NCBI GenBank assembly: GCA_964437595.1
Contig: CAYTHO010000003.1
Location: 62,001-126,000 of the forward strand
Direction of reading: 5' to 3'
Length of the DNA stretch: 64,000 nucleotides
DNA from: DSYU01 sp964437595
GTDB lineage: Bacteria; Chloroflexota; Anaerolineae; Anaerolineales; Anaerolineaceae
Positions 1-8,451 of this stretch are shown piece after piece; the first letter of the stretch is position 1; the number at the start of each line of letters is the position of its first letter. The notes under the pieces are model-generated. The model did not search any database. It saw only the letters and a program-made list of their open reading frames with translations, and was not told where the DNA came from. The position numbers and the translations under genes were made by a program.

Positions 1-756
1 ATCATCATTGCAGTTGTGTCCGTCGTTTTAAGTGTTGTGATGATGTTCTGGGCAAGGGATGTCATCCGCGAGGCGATCGTTCTGCCCCTTTCCTACCTGA
101 TCTATGTGATCGGCATTCTGGTCGATTACACGCCGCAGATATTCTTCTGGATCGTCCTGCTGTTGATCGGCCTGCGGATTGCGTATTTGAGCATTTCCAG
201 GAAAAAGAAGCGTACCGATGATGAATACGGTGACTATTACCGGGCCTCGGATGATCCTTACGTCACCAGCGGGCGGGTCCTGTTCTGGGCCAATAAGGTT
301 TATCAACTGCGCACCGGGCGGGGGACGTATTTCACGCGCACGTTCCACGAATCGCTGAACCGGACCCTGCTTCAACTGCTGGCGTACCGCTATCGGATTA
401 CGCCCCATCAAGTCGAGGAGCGTTTGAAGGAAGGGGCCCTGGAACTGCCCCAGGATGTGCGGGAGTATGCGCTGAAAAACCTCGAGGTGGCCGAGGAAAA
501 TGATGAGAACACATGGGAGGCGATGCGCGAGTGGATTTCCACCACATGGCGGAAACTGCTTATTCGCTTCGGGATCGCTGTTCCCTTCTTTAAAGAACTT
601 CAAAAATCAATGGTCCCTGCGCCGGAAAACACCGCCGCCGGGGTGAATGGGAAGAAGGCAGATCTACGCCTGGCAACCAATGATGCATTAGTGAGAAGCG
701 TTCTGACATTTATGAAAGAGGAGTTGGAGGTGCCGCATGACGATTCCGGTCTCTGA
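1..756 (+). CDS. Membrane protein, first gene of MoxR/DUF58 operon (5' partial)
   Basis: The reading frame is open to the window edge, so the true start is probably upstream; the first in-window candidate is GTG at 16. Two hydrophobic stretches lie at about residues 20-37 and 41-60 counted from that GTG, followed by a basic patch (RKKKR) and a soluble, charged C-terminal part of about 180 residues with no motif I recognise. It overlaps the next gene by 20 bases, which suggests translational coupling with the MoxR ATPase. In such operons the membrane proteins are thought to act with MoxR and DUF58 proteins in assembly of surface or metal-containing complexes, but nothing here proves that. The gene is real by its operon position; its function is unknown. 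Confidence 0.75.
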   Translation: MIIAVVSVVLSVVMMFWARDVIREAIVLPLSYLIYVIGILVDYTPQIFFWIVLLLIGLRIAYLSISRKKKRTDDEYGDYYRASDDPYVTSGRVLFWANKVYQLRTGRGTYFTRTFHESLNRTLLQLLAYRYRITPHQVEERLKEGALELPQDVREYALKNLEVAEENDENTWEAMREWISTTWRKLLIRFGIAVPFFKELQKSMVPAPENTAAGVNGKKADLRLATNDALVRSVLTFMKEELEVPHDDSGL

Positions 757-1702
757 AGTAGCTGAGCTGTCGAACCGGGTTATTCAAGAAGTTGAAAAAG
801 CTGTGGTTGGTAAACGAGAGGTGCTCGAGAAAATCATGACTGCCCTGCTTACCAGCGGTGGTCATGTCCTGCTGGAAGATTACCCGGGCTTAGCCAAAAC
901 GTTAATCGCCAATAGCTTTGCGTCCGCCCTGGGGCTGAATTTTAAGCGCATCCAGTTCACCCCGGACCTGCTGCCCGGCGATATCACCGGTGGTTACATC
1001 TACGACCGCACGGCCAACACCTTTATTCTGCGCAAGGGGCCATTGTTCGCCAATATCATCCTGGCGGACGAAATCAACCGTGCTTCACCGCGCACCCAGT
1101 CAGCGCTGCTGGAGGCCATGCAGGAATACCAGGTAACCCTGGAAGGCGAAACAATGCACCTGCCGCAGCCATTTATTGTTCTGGCCACGCAGAACCCGAT
1201 CGAGTATGAAGGGACCTTTCCGCTTCCTGAGGCGCAGCTTGACCGTTTTATCATGAAGATTTCGGTGGGGTACCCATCGCAAAAAGAGGAGCAGGAGATT
1301 TTGCGCCGCCGCCGCGAACGCCGCAGCGATGCGCACCAGCTCGAGGCGGTAACCGACGCGGATGGCCTGGCAGCCATGCGCGCTTCGATCGAAGAAGTCT
1401 ACATCGATGCCGACCTGGAGAACTACATCGTATCGGTGATTGCTGAAACGCGCCGCCACCGCAAGGTAAGCGTTGGATCCAGCCCGCGCGGCACGCTGGC
1501 GCTGTTGAAGCTGTCCCGCGCCTGGGCGGCGATCCATGGGCGCAGTTTCGTACTGCCTGATGACGTCAAAACATTTATCCTGCCTGCCCTGTCTCACCGC
1601 CTGATCCTGGAGCCGGATTTATGGACAGACCGCGGGGCAGCGGACAGCGTCCTTTCTGAAATTATCCGCATGGTTCCGGTGCCGGTATTACGAGGCGCCT
1701 GA
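737..1702 (+). CDS. MoxR family AAA+ ATPase
   Basis: A 321-residue cytoplasmic AAA+ ATPase of the MoxR group, a chaperone-like family that remodels partner proteins, often with VWA/DUF58 partners. The P-loop variant EDYPGLAKT is at residues 47-55, Walker B ILADE at 108-112 followed by INRA, and the sensor-1 stretch ATQNPIEYEGTFPLPEAQ precedes LDRF. The C-terminal lid contains the SPRG motif typical of MoxR (SVGSSPRGTLALLK). Length is normal for the family. The start ATG lies inside the preceding gene and the stop TGA shares its last base with the ATG of the DUF58 gene, so the three genes are one transcription unit. Family assignment is secure; the client is not known. Confidence 0.95.
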   Translation: MTIPVSEVAELSNRVIQEVEKAVVGKREVLEKIMTALLTSGGHVLLEDYPGLAKTLIANSFASALGLNFKRIQFTPDLLPGDITGGYIYDRTANTFILRKGPLFANIILADEINRASPRTQSALLEAMQEYQVTLEGETMHLPQPFIVLATQNPIEYEGTFPLPEAQLDRFIMKISVGYPSQKEEQEILRRRRERRSDAHQLEAVTDADGLAAMRASIEEVYIDADLENYIVSVIAETRRHRKVSVGSSPRGTLALLKLSRAWAAIHGRSFVLPDDVKTFILPALSHRLILEPDLWTDRGAADSVLSEIIRMVPVPVLRGA

Positions 1703-3006
1703 TGGAAAAGCCTGACAAGGCCGGGCGGTTCATCCTGCTGGCGGGGTTAGCGTATCTGCTGATCTTCACTGGCCTGCTGACGCTGCACGGAGGTATCGTA
1801 GCTTTGGCGCTGCCGCTGGTGACCTACCTCGTCGCCACCCTGGTTCACCGCGCCCCTCACATGCAGCTGAGCGCCGAACGCTCGGTAAGCGCCGATACGC
1901 TGCCGCAGAACACCCCCATCGAGGTGACCGTTAAAATCACAAACAATGGCCCCGATTTGGATGAAGTGGTCATCGATGACCGCCTGCCGAGGGGGCTGGA
2001 ACTGATCGAAGGCAAGACACGCGCGCTTACCAGCCTGCCGCACGGCGCATCGCTGACGCTGCGCTACACGGTTCGCGGAAAGCGCGGCAGCTACCTTTTG
2101 AATGAGCTGCGCGTTACCGCCAGCGATCACCTGGGGGTGCTGAAAGAGGAAGACGTGATCCCTGCCCCCGCGCGGTTCGTCTACCTGCCCGATATCGCCC
2201 GCCTGCGCAAGGTGACTATTCGCCCGCAGCGGACGCACGGCCATTTTGGTCCCATCCCATCCCGCCAGCCAGGCTCCGGCGTGGATTTCTACGGCCTGCG
2301 CGAGTACCAGATGGGCGATCCACGACGCTGGATTAACTGGCGGGCCAGCGCGCGCCACGAGCAGCATGTATTCGTCAACCAGTTCGAGCAGGAGCGTATC
2401 GCGGATGTGGGCATCATTGTGGATGCGCGCATGCAGAGCAACATCACCTTACGCGATGGGCAGACGTTGTTTGAGTTCAGCGTGCAGGCCGCCGGTTCGC
2501 TTTCGGATGCGCTGATCAATGACGGAAACCGGGTGGGACTGCTGGTCTACGGATATGGGATGGACCGCACATTCCGCGGATACGGCAAGATTCAACAGGA
2601 GCGCATTCTTTATGCGCTGGGGCGGGCGCGGACGGGCCACAATTTTGCCCTGGAAAGCCTGGGGTACCTGCCCACGCGTTTCTTCCCAGCCGGGTCGCAA
2701 ATCGTGATGATTTCGCCCCTATTAATGAATGATCTTCCGGCGCTTTCTCGACTGCGCGCTTGCGGGTATGATGTGCTGGTGGTCTCTCCTGACCCTACCG
2801 ATTTTGAGGCGCGAGCGCTGGGCGTAAAGGGAGAACTGCCCTGGGAGCTGGCGAATATTGAAAGGATGCTGCTGCTGCGCAAGCTGCAGCGTATGGGCAT
2901 CCGCGTGCTCGATTGGGAGGTTGAAAAGCCGTTTGAACCACTGGTACGCGCAACCCTCAGCCGGGTAAGTGTCGGGCGGCGCCTTGGCCTAAAGGGGTCT
3001 TTATGA
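1702..3006 (+). CDS. DUF58 domain-containing protein
   Basis: A 434-residue membrane-anchored protein. Two hydrophobic segments occupy about residues 10-47, then a beta-rich region with a DUF11/CARDB-like look (ITNNGPDLDEVVIDDRLPRG) to about residue 150. The DUF58 core motif GVDFYGLREYQMGDPRRWI begins near residue 193 and is followed by INWRASAR and a VWA-like strand with IVDARMQS. DUF58 proteins nearly always pair with MoxR ATPases, as here, and are thought to be their substrates or adaptors. The gene overlaps the MoxR gene by one base and the next gene by four (ATGA), which supports coupled translation. Confidence 0.93.
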   Translation: MEKPDKAGRFILLAGLAYLLIFTGLLTLHGGIVALALPLVTYLVATLVHRAPHMQLSAERSVSADTLPQNTPIEVTVKITNNGPDLDEVVIDDRLPRGLELIEGKTRALTSLPHGASLTLRYTVRGKRGSYLLNELRVTASDHLGVLKEEDVIPAPARFVYLPDIARLRKVTIRPQRTHGHFGPIPSRQPGSGVDFYGLREYQMGDPRRWINWRASARHEQHVFVNQFEQERIADVGIIVDARMQSNITLRDGQTLFEFSVQAAGSLSDALINDGNRVGLLVYGYGMDRTFRGYGKIQQERILYALGRARTGHNFALESLGYLPTRFFPAGSQIVMISPLLMNDLPALSRLRACGYDVLVVSPDPTDFEARALGVKGELPWELANIERMLLLRKLQRMGIRVLDWEVEKPFEPLVRATLSRVSVGRRLGLKGSL

Positions 3007-3509
3007 ATATTCTCCAACGCATCTTCTGGGCCCAAATGCTGGCAGCCGTCGCTGCCCTTGCGATTGGCTACGCGGTGGCTGGTTATATCTTTGTTTCTTT
3101 GCTGGTCGTTCTGCTGGGTTCGGCGTGGTTTTCGGCGCAGCAGCGGAAGCGGGACGGACTGGAAGGTTTCTTGCTGGCGGTATTTCTCGTTGGAGCCGCG
3201 GTTGGTCTATGGGTTGGGGTTCCGGGGTGGTTATCTCTGATCGCGGTTGTGGCTACCCTGGGCGCCTGGGACCTGGATCATTTCTTGCGGCGGTTGAGTC
3301 TGGTCGAGCGCGTGGAGTTCGATACGGGCCTGGGGCGCGAGCATATCCGCCGCCTGGGGATCGTGCAGGGAATTGGCCTGCTGGGCGGGTTGATCGCCAT
3401 GGCCCTGCGGGCGAGAATCCCGTTTTGGTGGGAGGCGCTGCTCGCACTCCTTGCGATCATTGGTATACGGCAGGTGATCCTGTTTGTGCGAAAGCAGATG
3501 GAAGAATAA
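3003..3509 (+). CDS. Small polytopic membrane protein
   Basis: A 168-residue protein dominated by hydrophobic segments: about six helices in three pairs (residues 8-40, 57-93 and 115-163), with short charged loops. I recognise no conserved catalytic motif. It overlaps the DUF58 gene by four bases (ATGA) and its stop TAA shares one base with the ATG of the DUF6062 gene, so it belongs to the MoxR operon. It may be the membrane anchor or a subunit of whatever the MoxR-DUF58 pair serves. Function unknown. Confidence 0.8.
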   Translation: MNILQRIFWAQMLAAVAALAIGYAVAGYIFVSLLVVLLGSAWFSAQQRKRDGLEGFLLAVFLVGAAVGLWVGVPGWLSLIAVVATLGAWDLDHFLRRLSLVERVEFDTGLGREHIRRLGIVQGIGLLGGLIAMALRARIPFWWEALLALLAIIGIRQVILFVRKQMEE

Positions 3510-4276
3510 TGGCCTTTGCCCTGGCGGTGAATCATTTGCTAGAAGCGATGAAAAATCCTGGCTGCCCGGCCTGCCGGATTTACAGCCAATCATCTGAGCG
3601 AGCACTCGAATCCTTTTTGTGGGAAAACGTTAACGAGCCAGATGTGCGTCAGGGTATTCTCGACTCTTTGGGCTTCTGCACACCGCATACCCGGGTAATG
3701 GTAGCGCGCGAGCTTTTCACCAGCAGCCTGCCTCTGGGAACCAATATCATCTACGAGCACCTGGGCCGGGTGGTTGCAGGGGAGTTGAAGAAACTGCGCC
3801 CAGGAACCGCCGCCGGCGTGGTCAGCGGGTGGAGCGGAGAAATTCGTGGTTTGCTTGGAAAAGCCGGCCTGGGGCCAAAAGACAGCGGCCCGCTGCAGCC
3901 AACAGGAGAGTGCCCGGCCTGCACAGCGGGCAGCAATGGTGCGCAGAATGCCGTGCATGTACTCTGCGAGGAGATACAAAAAGATGGCGATGTGCGGGCA
4001 GCCTACCTGGCTTCGGACGGCCTGTGCCTTGATCACCTGCGTGATGCAATCGCGCGCCATTCGGGCGCCTTTCCCCGTGCTGTCCAACTCCTCATCGATG
4101 ATACCGTTCGCCGCCTGGAAGCGCAGTCGAAGGACATGAAGGAATATATCCGCAAGGCCAATTGGGCTTACCGGGACGAAAAACTGACCGAGGCCGAAGA
4201 TACTGCCTGGCGGAAAACGCTGTCCTTTTTTACCGGGTTGGGGGGAAAGAAATTTATCTACCGGGTCGATGAATGA
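3509..4276 (+). CDS. DUF6062 family protein with two CPxC / CxxH modules
   Basis: A 255-residue soluble protein. The start is the ATG overlapping the preceding stop by one base; the frame stays open about 380 bases further upstream, but that part overlaps the membrane gene in another frame and is unlikely to be coding. The sequence holds two repeats of a cysteine module: CPAC near residue 18 with FCTPH near 55, and CPAC near 134 with LCLDH near 173. Spacing and composition suggest two structural metal sites, probably zinc, or two thiol pairs. It resembles the family catalogued as DUF6062, which has no known function. It is the last gene of the MoxR operon. Confidence 0.8.
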   Translation: MAFALAVNHLLEAMKNPGCPACRIYSQSSERALESFLWENVNEPDVRQGILDSLGFCTPHTRVMVARELFTSSLPLGTNIIYEHLGRVVAGELKKLRPGTAAGVVSGWSGEIRGLLGKAGLGPKDSGPLQPTGECPACTAGSNGAQNAVHVLCEEIQKDGDVRAAYLASDGLCLDHLRDAIARHSGAFPRAVQLLIDDTVRRLEAQSKDMKEYIRKANWAYRDEKLTEAEDTAWRKTLSFFTGLGGKKFIYRVDE

Positions 4277-4362
4277 CGGATCGGTGCGGGTAATTCGATT
4301 TGGGCAATCCGCAAAGAAAGCGGTACTTTACGATTCGCTTACGAGCGGTTGGCGATGAACCC

Positions 4363-4893
4363 TTACGCCACCTGAAACATTCTCAAATCCAGCACAGCGC
4401 GCATGCGCATGGTATGGCTTCCCCCCTGGAAGATCGTTTCATACTGCTGCGGGTTGGCGCGGATCTGGCGAAGCGCGCGCCGGGTAAGCGAGTCGGCGGT
4501 GTGATTGTTGCGGCGCGGGGTCCAGGACCACAGGATATGCCGGAAGTGGTTAGCCAGCCGGCTGGCCCGCTTATGCAGTGGTTTGATGCTGCTGGCAGAA
4601 ACCGTGGCTTTCCCTTCCATCTGCTCAATGACCGATTTGGCATCTCCGCAGATAACAATCACCTCACCGGTTGCCTGCATATCCAGCAGCGCCTCAATGC
4701 CCTCGATCAGCGCCAGGTACTCGGCCACGTTGGACGACGCATCCTGGGCGCTCACGTAGCCGCCGTGCCCGCGCGCGATTACCGTGCTCTCGCGAAGCAC
4801 TACCCACCCGTAACACATAAAGCCCGCATCGTCTTTGAGCTTCATATCCTGAGGCGCGCCGCGGAACAGGCCGTCAAATTGGAGTGTTAGCAT
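4363..4893 (-). CDS. RNase H-fold nuclease (RNase HI-like)
   Basis: A 176-residue protein with the RNase HI fold, which cleaves the RNA strand of RNA-DNA hybrids. The four acidic positions of the catalytic DEDD set are visible as Asp7 (FDG), Glu58 (NVAEYLALIEGI), Asp84 (CGDAKSVIEQ) and Asp134 (NNHTADSLTRRAL). An unusual insertion (APQDMKLKDD) follows the first strand, and the C-terminus carries about 35 extra residues. A good ribosome site (GGGGAGG) lies about 8 bases before the ATG. It converges on the MoxR operon with about 85 bases between stops. It could be a housekeeping RNase HI or an RNase H-like paralogue; active-site conservation favours an active enzyme. Confidence 0.88.
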   Translation of the reverse strand: MLTLQFDGLFRGAPQDMKLKDDAGFMCYGWVVLRESTVIARGHGGYVSAQDASSNVAEYLALIEGIEALLDMQATGEVIVICGDAKSVIEQMEGKATVSASSIKPLHKRASRLANHFRHILWSWTPRRNNHTADSLTRRALRQIRANPQQYETIFQGGSHTMRMRAVLDLRMFQVA

Positions 4894-4928
4894 GTTTGGT
4901 GACCTCCCCTATGGTGGTTAAAATCAAA

Positions 4929-4961
4929 ACAACCGGCCAAAAGACGAACTGCGCCGGTTGT
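4929..4961 (-). terminator. Rho-independent terminator candidate for the PD40 membrane gene
   Basis: A perfect 9-bp inverted repeat (ACAACCGGC / GCCGGTTGT) with a 15-base loop. On the minus strand it is followed by TTTTGATTTT. It lies 215 bases after the stop of the minus-strand PD40 gene and 35 bases before the RNase H start, so it could end the first transcript. The distance from the stop codon is long, hence the modest confidence. Confidence 0.45.
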
Positions 4962-5176
4962 TCCAGGAACCAATGCTGGTTGGGTAGCTCCCTTGTAAAC
5001 CTTGACTCAACGCCCCATTCAAAAACGCGGGAAAAGCAACCCTCAGAATTGGCTATGATGTTGTCAATGCTACCAATTAATCCACCATTATCCATATCTA
5101 ACTGTATTGTGGATCGTTTTATTTTAAAAGTCAACAGGTTTTGGGTTAAAAGCACTTTATAAATTTGTAAAAATTT

Positions 5177-6763
5177 TTAGGTCAGAGGCGCCTGGGCGAT
5201 CCAGCTTTCGACGAAAAGAATGATGAGGGCCAGCAGCGGAATGGCGAAATATAAGACCCACAAGGCCGGTTTCTGCTGCTTGCGCAGCCAGGGGACGCAC
5301 AGCAGCAGTCCAACCGCCGACAGCGGCAGCGCCAGTGGAAGGTAAGGTAAGTTTGGAAGGAAGGAAGCGCGGTGGTCGTAGACGTTTTGGATCACGCAGC
5401 GTTCTTCATCCATGGGCAGGGTGGCGCTGGGATTGATCACCACAGACAGGTAGGTTTTGAGTCCGGCCTGGGACTGGATGGGCCATTCGACCACCTGTAC
5501 GGTTCCGCCAGGGATGGTGATGCTTTCTGAACGGATGATATTGGTGTTCATATTGCTCGTTGCCGGGAAGTGCTGCGATCTTGCGCGCAGCAGGATGTGC
5601 ACGTCCGCCGGAGCCAGGGCGCTGTTTTCGATGCTGATTTTGATACTGCCCGGCTGGCTGCCCGCTAGCGTAGTTGGGCAGTCGAGCGCCTGGAGTTCCT
5701 GCGGGGGATATACCCGGCGGGTTTGCCCGGTAACCGGGTTGATGGCGTAAAGATGTTGAATTTTGGTATTTCCGCTCAGGGGGACAGTGTACAGCAGTTC
5801 GGGGCCTGCATCGGAAATGGCCCAGGTTGGGGGCGTGTTTTCACCATAGCGCTGCAAGTAAGCGCGCGGATTGGCCCCATTGGCGTCAATCACCATGACG
5901 GTGGATGCCTTAGCGTAATAGGTTGGCCCCGATGGTTGGAGCGGAGCCGCCTCGGTGGAGAAGGCCGGGGCGGGATTTTGACCTTCAGCGGCGGGTGTAG
6001 ATGTGCCCTCCACGGGGCTTTCATCGGTCGAGGCTGGCACATCTGGCTCTACCTTGTTGACCGTGGAAACGATATAGGACAGCATCCGTCCATCTGGCGA
6101 CCAGGACAACTGCTGTTTGGGGATCGAATCGTTAGTGATCTGGCGAAACTGCTGCCCATCCCGGTTGGTGATGAATACCTGGTTGGTGCCTTTGCTGTCT
6201 GCGATGAAGGCGATATTCTGATTATCTGGCGCCCAGTCGATGTACGTAATGTTCTCATGGTCGCCCAGCCAGTTCAGCTTGCCGTTCACATCCATCACGT
6301 ATAAGGCGGTGATCCCGTCCAGCGCGGACCCGGCAAACGCCAGGGCGGCGCCATCGGGAGAACGATCATAAGCGCCAACCCGCGAGTCGCGCGGCGAGGC
6401 ATAAATACGGGCGTATTCAGCGCCTTCAAGCAGGTATAAGCGGTTATTGCGCACCTGAAACGGGTCGATGTTCCTTTCGGCCGGTTGAGTAGATGCCACC
6501 GCCGGGCCGCCTTGGATGGGCATGCTGAACCACCCGGTTTCACCGTTCACTTCAACCTGGCGTTGAAAGGATACCTGCCTGCCGTCCGGCGATATCATGT
6601 ACTCGCCAATCGATGGCAGCAGCGGCCTGACCTGCCCAGCCGTAATAGACATGCGCTCTTTCCATGCGATATTGACCAGGGAAATCAGGCGCAGCCCCAG
6701 CACGGTGAGCAGCAGGTAAAGGCCTATGATTGCAAAAAACCGAGCAACTCGATCAGGATGCAT
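5177..6763 (-). CDS. Membrane-anchored PD40/TolB-like beta-propeller protein
   Basis: A 528-residue protein with an N-terminal signal anchor (about residues 9-28), an extracytoplasmic region containing PD40-type repeats (IDWAPDNQNIAFIAD, LSWSPDGRMLSYIV), a Pro/Ser/Thr/Ala-rich linker near residue 245-285, an Ig-like region, and two hydrophobic helices at the C-terminus (about residues 475-523). PD40 repeats form TolB-like propellers that bind proteins or glycans. This arrangement, propeller outside and two C-terminal helices, is a surface or periplasm-facing design; the ligand is not predictable. It is divergent from the lpd-like gene with 136 bases between starts. Confidence 0.8.
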   Translation of the reverse strand: MHPDRVARFFAIIGLYLLLTVLGLRLISLVNIAWKERMSITAGQVRPLLPSIGEYMISPDGRQVSFQRQVEVNGETGWFSMPIQGGPAVASTQPAERNIDPFQVRNNRLYLLEGAEYARIYASPRDSRVGAYDRSPDGAALAFAGSALDGITALYVMDVNGKLNWLGDHENITYIDWAPDNQNIAFIADSKGTNQVFITNRDGQQFRQITNDSIPKQQLSWSPDGRMLSYIVSTVNKVEPDVPASTDESPVEGTSTPAAEGQNPAPAFSTEAAPLQPSGPTYYAKASTVMVIDANGANPRAYLQRYGENTPPTWAISDAGPELLYTVPLSGNTKIQHLYAINPVTGQTRRVYPPQELQALDCPTTLAGSQPGSIKISIENSALAPADVHILLRARSQHFPATSNMNTNIIRSESITIPGGTVQVVEWPIQSQAGLKTYLSVVINPSATLPMDEERCVIQNVYDHRASFLPNLPYLPLALPLSAVGLLLCVPWLRKQQKPALWVLYFAIPLLALIILFVESWIAQAPLT

Positions 6764-6828
6764 ACCGCCTGTAAAAGTCTTTCGTAACGGGTCTCGTAAC
6801 GTTCTGGCGATGCGAAACGGGTATCATG

Positions 6829-6858
6829 TTGAAAGAACAACGTATGAGCGATTATACT
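6829..6858 (+). promoter_or_regulatory. Promoter candidate for the lpd-like gene
   Basis: TTGAAA at 6829-6834 and TATACT at 6853-6858 with an 18-base spacer match the sigma-70-type consensus well. The predicted start lies about 35 bases before the ATG. Just upstream, TCGTAACG occurs twice (6782-6789 and 6794-6801), 12 bases apart, and could be an operator shared with the divergent gene. Confidence 0.5.
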
Positions 6859-6899
6859 GCGAAGGTACGATTATTGCTTTGTAAAACTGGAGGAGCATC

Positions 6900-8348
6900 A
6901 TGACCAAATATACTGCCGTGGTGATTGGGGCTGGCCCTGCCGGGCATACTGCCGCGGTACGGCTGGCGCAGTTGGGCGCGAAGGTGGCTGTGGTTGAGCG
7001 CGATTATGTGGGCGGCATCTGTACCAACTGGGGCTGCACACCCAGCAAGTCGATGATTGAAGCCGCCAAGATCGCCCGAACGGTAAAGGAAAGCGCCCGC
7101 TACGGTATTCATGTTGGTGATGTGCGCATCAATTTTCAAGAGGTTGCCGCCCGGCGCGATGAAGTGATCGTCAAGGCGCGCGAAGAAGTGACCGAACTGC
7201 TGCGCAGTTACGGGGTGGATATTTACCTGGGCGAAGCCAGCGTCACCGGGCCTGGGCGGGTCATCGTCCGCGCCGGCAAGCTGGATCTGGATGGTTATCA
7301 GATGCATTATTCGGGGGAGGAAACGATCATCGAGGCAGAGAACATTCTCCTCGCCACGGGCTCGCAGCCGCTGATCCCCGATTTTGCCAGGCCGGACAAT
7401 CCATTCGTGGTGAGCAGCAACCGCCTGATCAGCATTGGCGAACTGCCCCCTCGCCTGGCGATTGTTGGCGGAGGGGTGATTGGTCTGGAGTTCGCCACGA
7501 TCTTCTCCAACCTGGGCAGCCAGGTGACCATCGTTGAATACCTGGACCACATTCTGGCGGGTATGGATGTTGAGGTATCGGAAACATTGACCCGCTTGAT
7601 GATCGAAAACGGGGTGCGCGTGCTGGCGGGTCACCAGGTGACGGCAGTTGAGGCCGTCGACAGCCGCCACGGCATCGTAAAGGCAAAGGACCGCCGCACG
7701 GGCAAAATGGCCTCCATCGAGGCGGATGCTGTGCTGGTGGCTGTTGGCCGCGCGCCGGTGATTCAGGCAGAGATGTTCGGCCGCCTGGGCATTGCTTACG
7801 ACCCGAAAGGCATCTGCGTCGATGAATACATGCGCACGAGCGTTCCTGGCGTATGGGCCATCGGGGATGCAACCGGTAAATCCATCCTGGCGCACGTGGG
7901 CATGCAGCAGGGCATGGTAGCCGCCGAAAACATCATGGCCGCGGCAGGGCGCGCGCTGCGGCCCATGGATTACAGCGTGATCCCGGCAGTCGTCTATTCC
8001 ATCCCTGAGGTGGTATCGGTTGGGCAGGTGCCCGTCGATCTGCGCGACGTGGGCGTTTACAAAGTGCCGTTTGCGGTGAACCTGCGGGCGAAAATTGAAG
8101 GCTACGATGAGGGTTTCATCAAAGTGTGGATCAAGGAAGGGTGCGTGTTGGCGGCGCAGACCATCGGTCACGGGGTATCCGAGATGATGCAGGAACTGGC
8201 CAATATGATCGCGTTAGGCACGCCGGTGGAGCAGGTGGCGGATATTATCCACGCCCACCCCACCTACGCGGAGATTATTCGCTCGGTTCTGGAATACGCA
8301 CGCGGCCAGACAACCGATTTTGTGATGGAAAAAGCAGCGGTCATGTAA
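6900..8348 (+). CDS. Dihydrolipoamide dehydrogenase-like flavoprotein disulfide reductase
   Basis: A 482-residue FAD/NAD(P)-dependent disulfide oxidoreductase. It shows the FAD motif GAGPAGHTAAVRLAQLG at the N-terminus, the redox disulfide in GGICTNWGCTPSK, the NAD motif GGGVIGLEFA in the middle, a second FAD motif ending VWAIGDATG, and the C-terminal His-Glu pair in HAHPTYAEII expected for lipoamide dehydrogenases. A strong ribosome site (GGAGGA) precedes the ATG by 7 bases. No E1/E2 or glycine-cleavage genes are adjacent, so it may act as a general E3 subunit or on another disulfide such as a low-molecular-weight thiol. A terminator follows directly, so it is monocistronic. Confidence 0.9.
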   Translation: MTKYTAVVIGAGPAGHTAAVRLAQLGAKVAVVERDYVGGICTNWGCTPSKSMIEAAKIARTVKESARYGIHVGDVRINFQEVAARRDEVIVKAREEVTELLRSYGVDIYLGEASVTGPGRVIVRAGKLDLDGYQMHYSGEETIIEAENILLATGSQPLIPDFARPDNPFVVSSNRLISIGELPPRLAIVGGGVIGLEFATIFSNLGSQVTIVEYLDHILAGMDVEVSETLTRLMIENGVRVLAGHQVTAVEAVDSRHGIVKAKDRRTGKMASIEADAVLVAVGRAPVIQAEMFGRLGIAYDPKGICVDEYMRTSVPGVWAIGDATGKSILAHVGMQQGMVAAENIMAAAGRALRPMDYSVIPAVVYSIPEVVSVGQVPVDLRDVGVYKVPFAVNLRAKIEGYDEGFIKVWIKEGCVLAAQTIGHGVSEMMQELANMIALGTPVEQVADIIHAHPTYAEIIRSVLEYARGQTTDFVMEKAAVM

Positions 8349-8363
8349 GCAAACCTTAACCAC

Positions 8364-8416
8364 CTGGGGTATCGATGATAAAAGACGGATTATCGGTACC
8401 CCAGTTTTGTTTTTTG
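8364..8416 (+). terminator. Rho-independent terminator after the lpd-like gene
   Basis: An inverted repeat pairs CTGGGGTA (8364-8371) with TACCCCAG (8397-8404), extended by CGAT/ATCG after one mismatch. It is followed by TTTTGTTTTTT (8405-8415). It starts 15 bases after the stop codon. The T-tract overlaps the start of the next intergenic promoter region. Confidence 0.85.
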
Positions 8417-8439
8417 ACCCGGCCAGTAGATAGTTGGGG

Positions 8440-8445
8440 TATATT
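8440..8445 (+). promoter_or_regulatory. -10 element of a possibly leaderless promoter
   Basis: TATATT lies six bases before the ATG of the methyltransferase gene. The best -35 candidate, TTGACC at 8414-8419, is 20 bases away, which is longer than optimal. If used, transcription would begin at or next to the start codon. Confidence 0.35.
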
Positions 8446-8451
8446 AGAGGG

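Noticed and set aside
3125..3508. N-terminal extension of the DUF6062 protein
   Set aside because: It overlaps the membrane gene in another frame and is Arg/Gly-rich; the ATG at 3509 overlaps the preceding stop as expected for coupling.
6852..8171. 439-codon open frame on the minus strand opposite the lpd-like gene
   Set aside because: It lies wholly inside the intact flavoprotein gene, lacks a ribosome site and reads as His/Asp/Arg-rich sequence typical of an antisense frame in GC-rich DNA.
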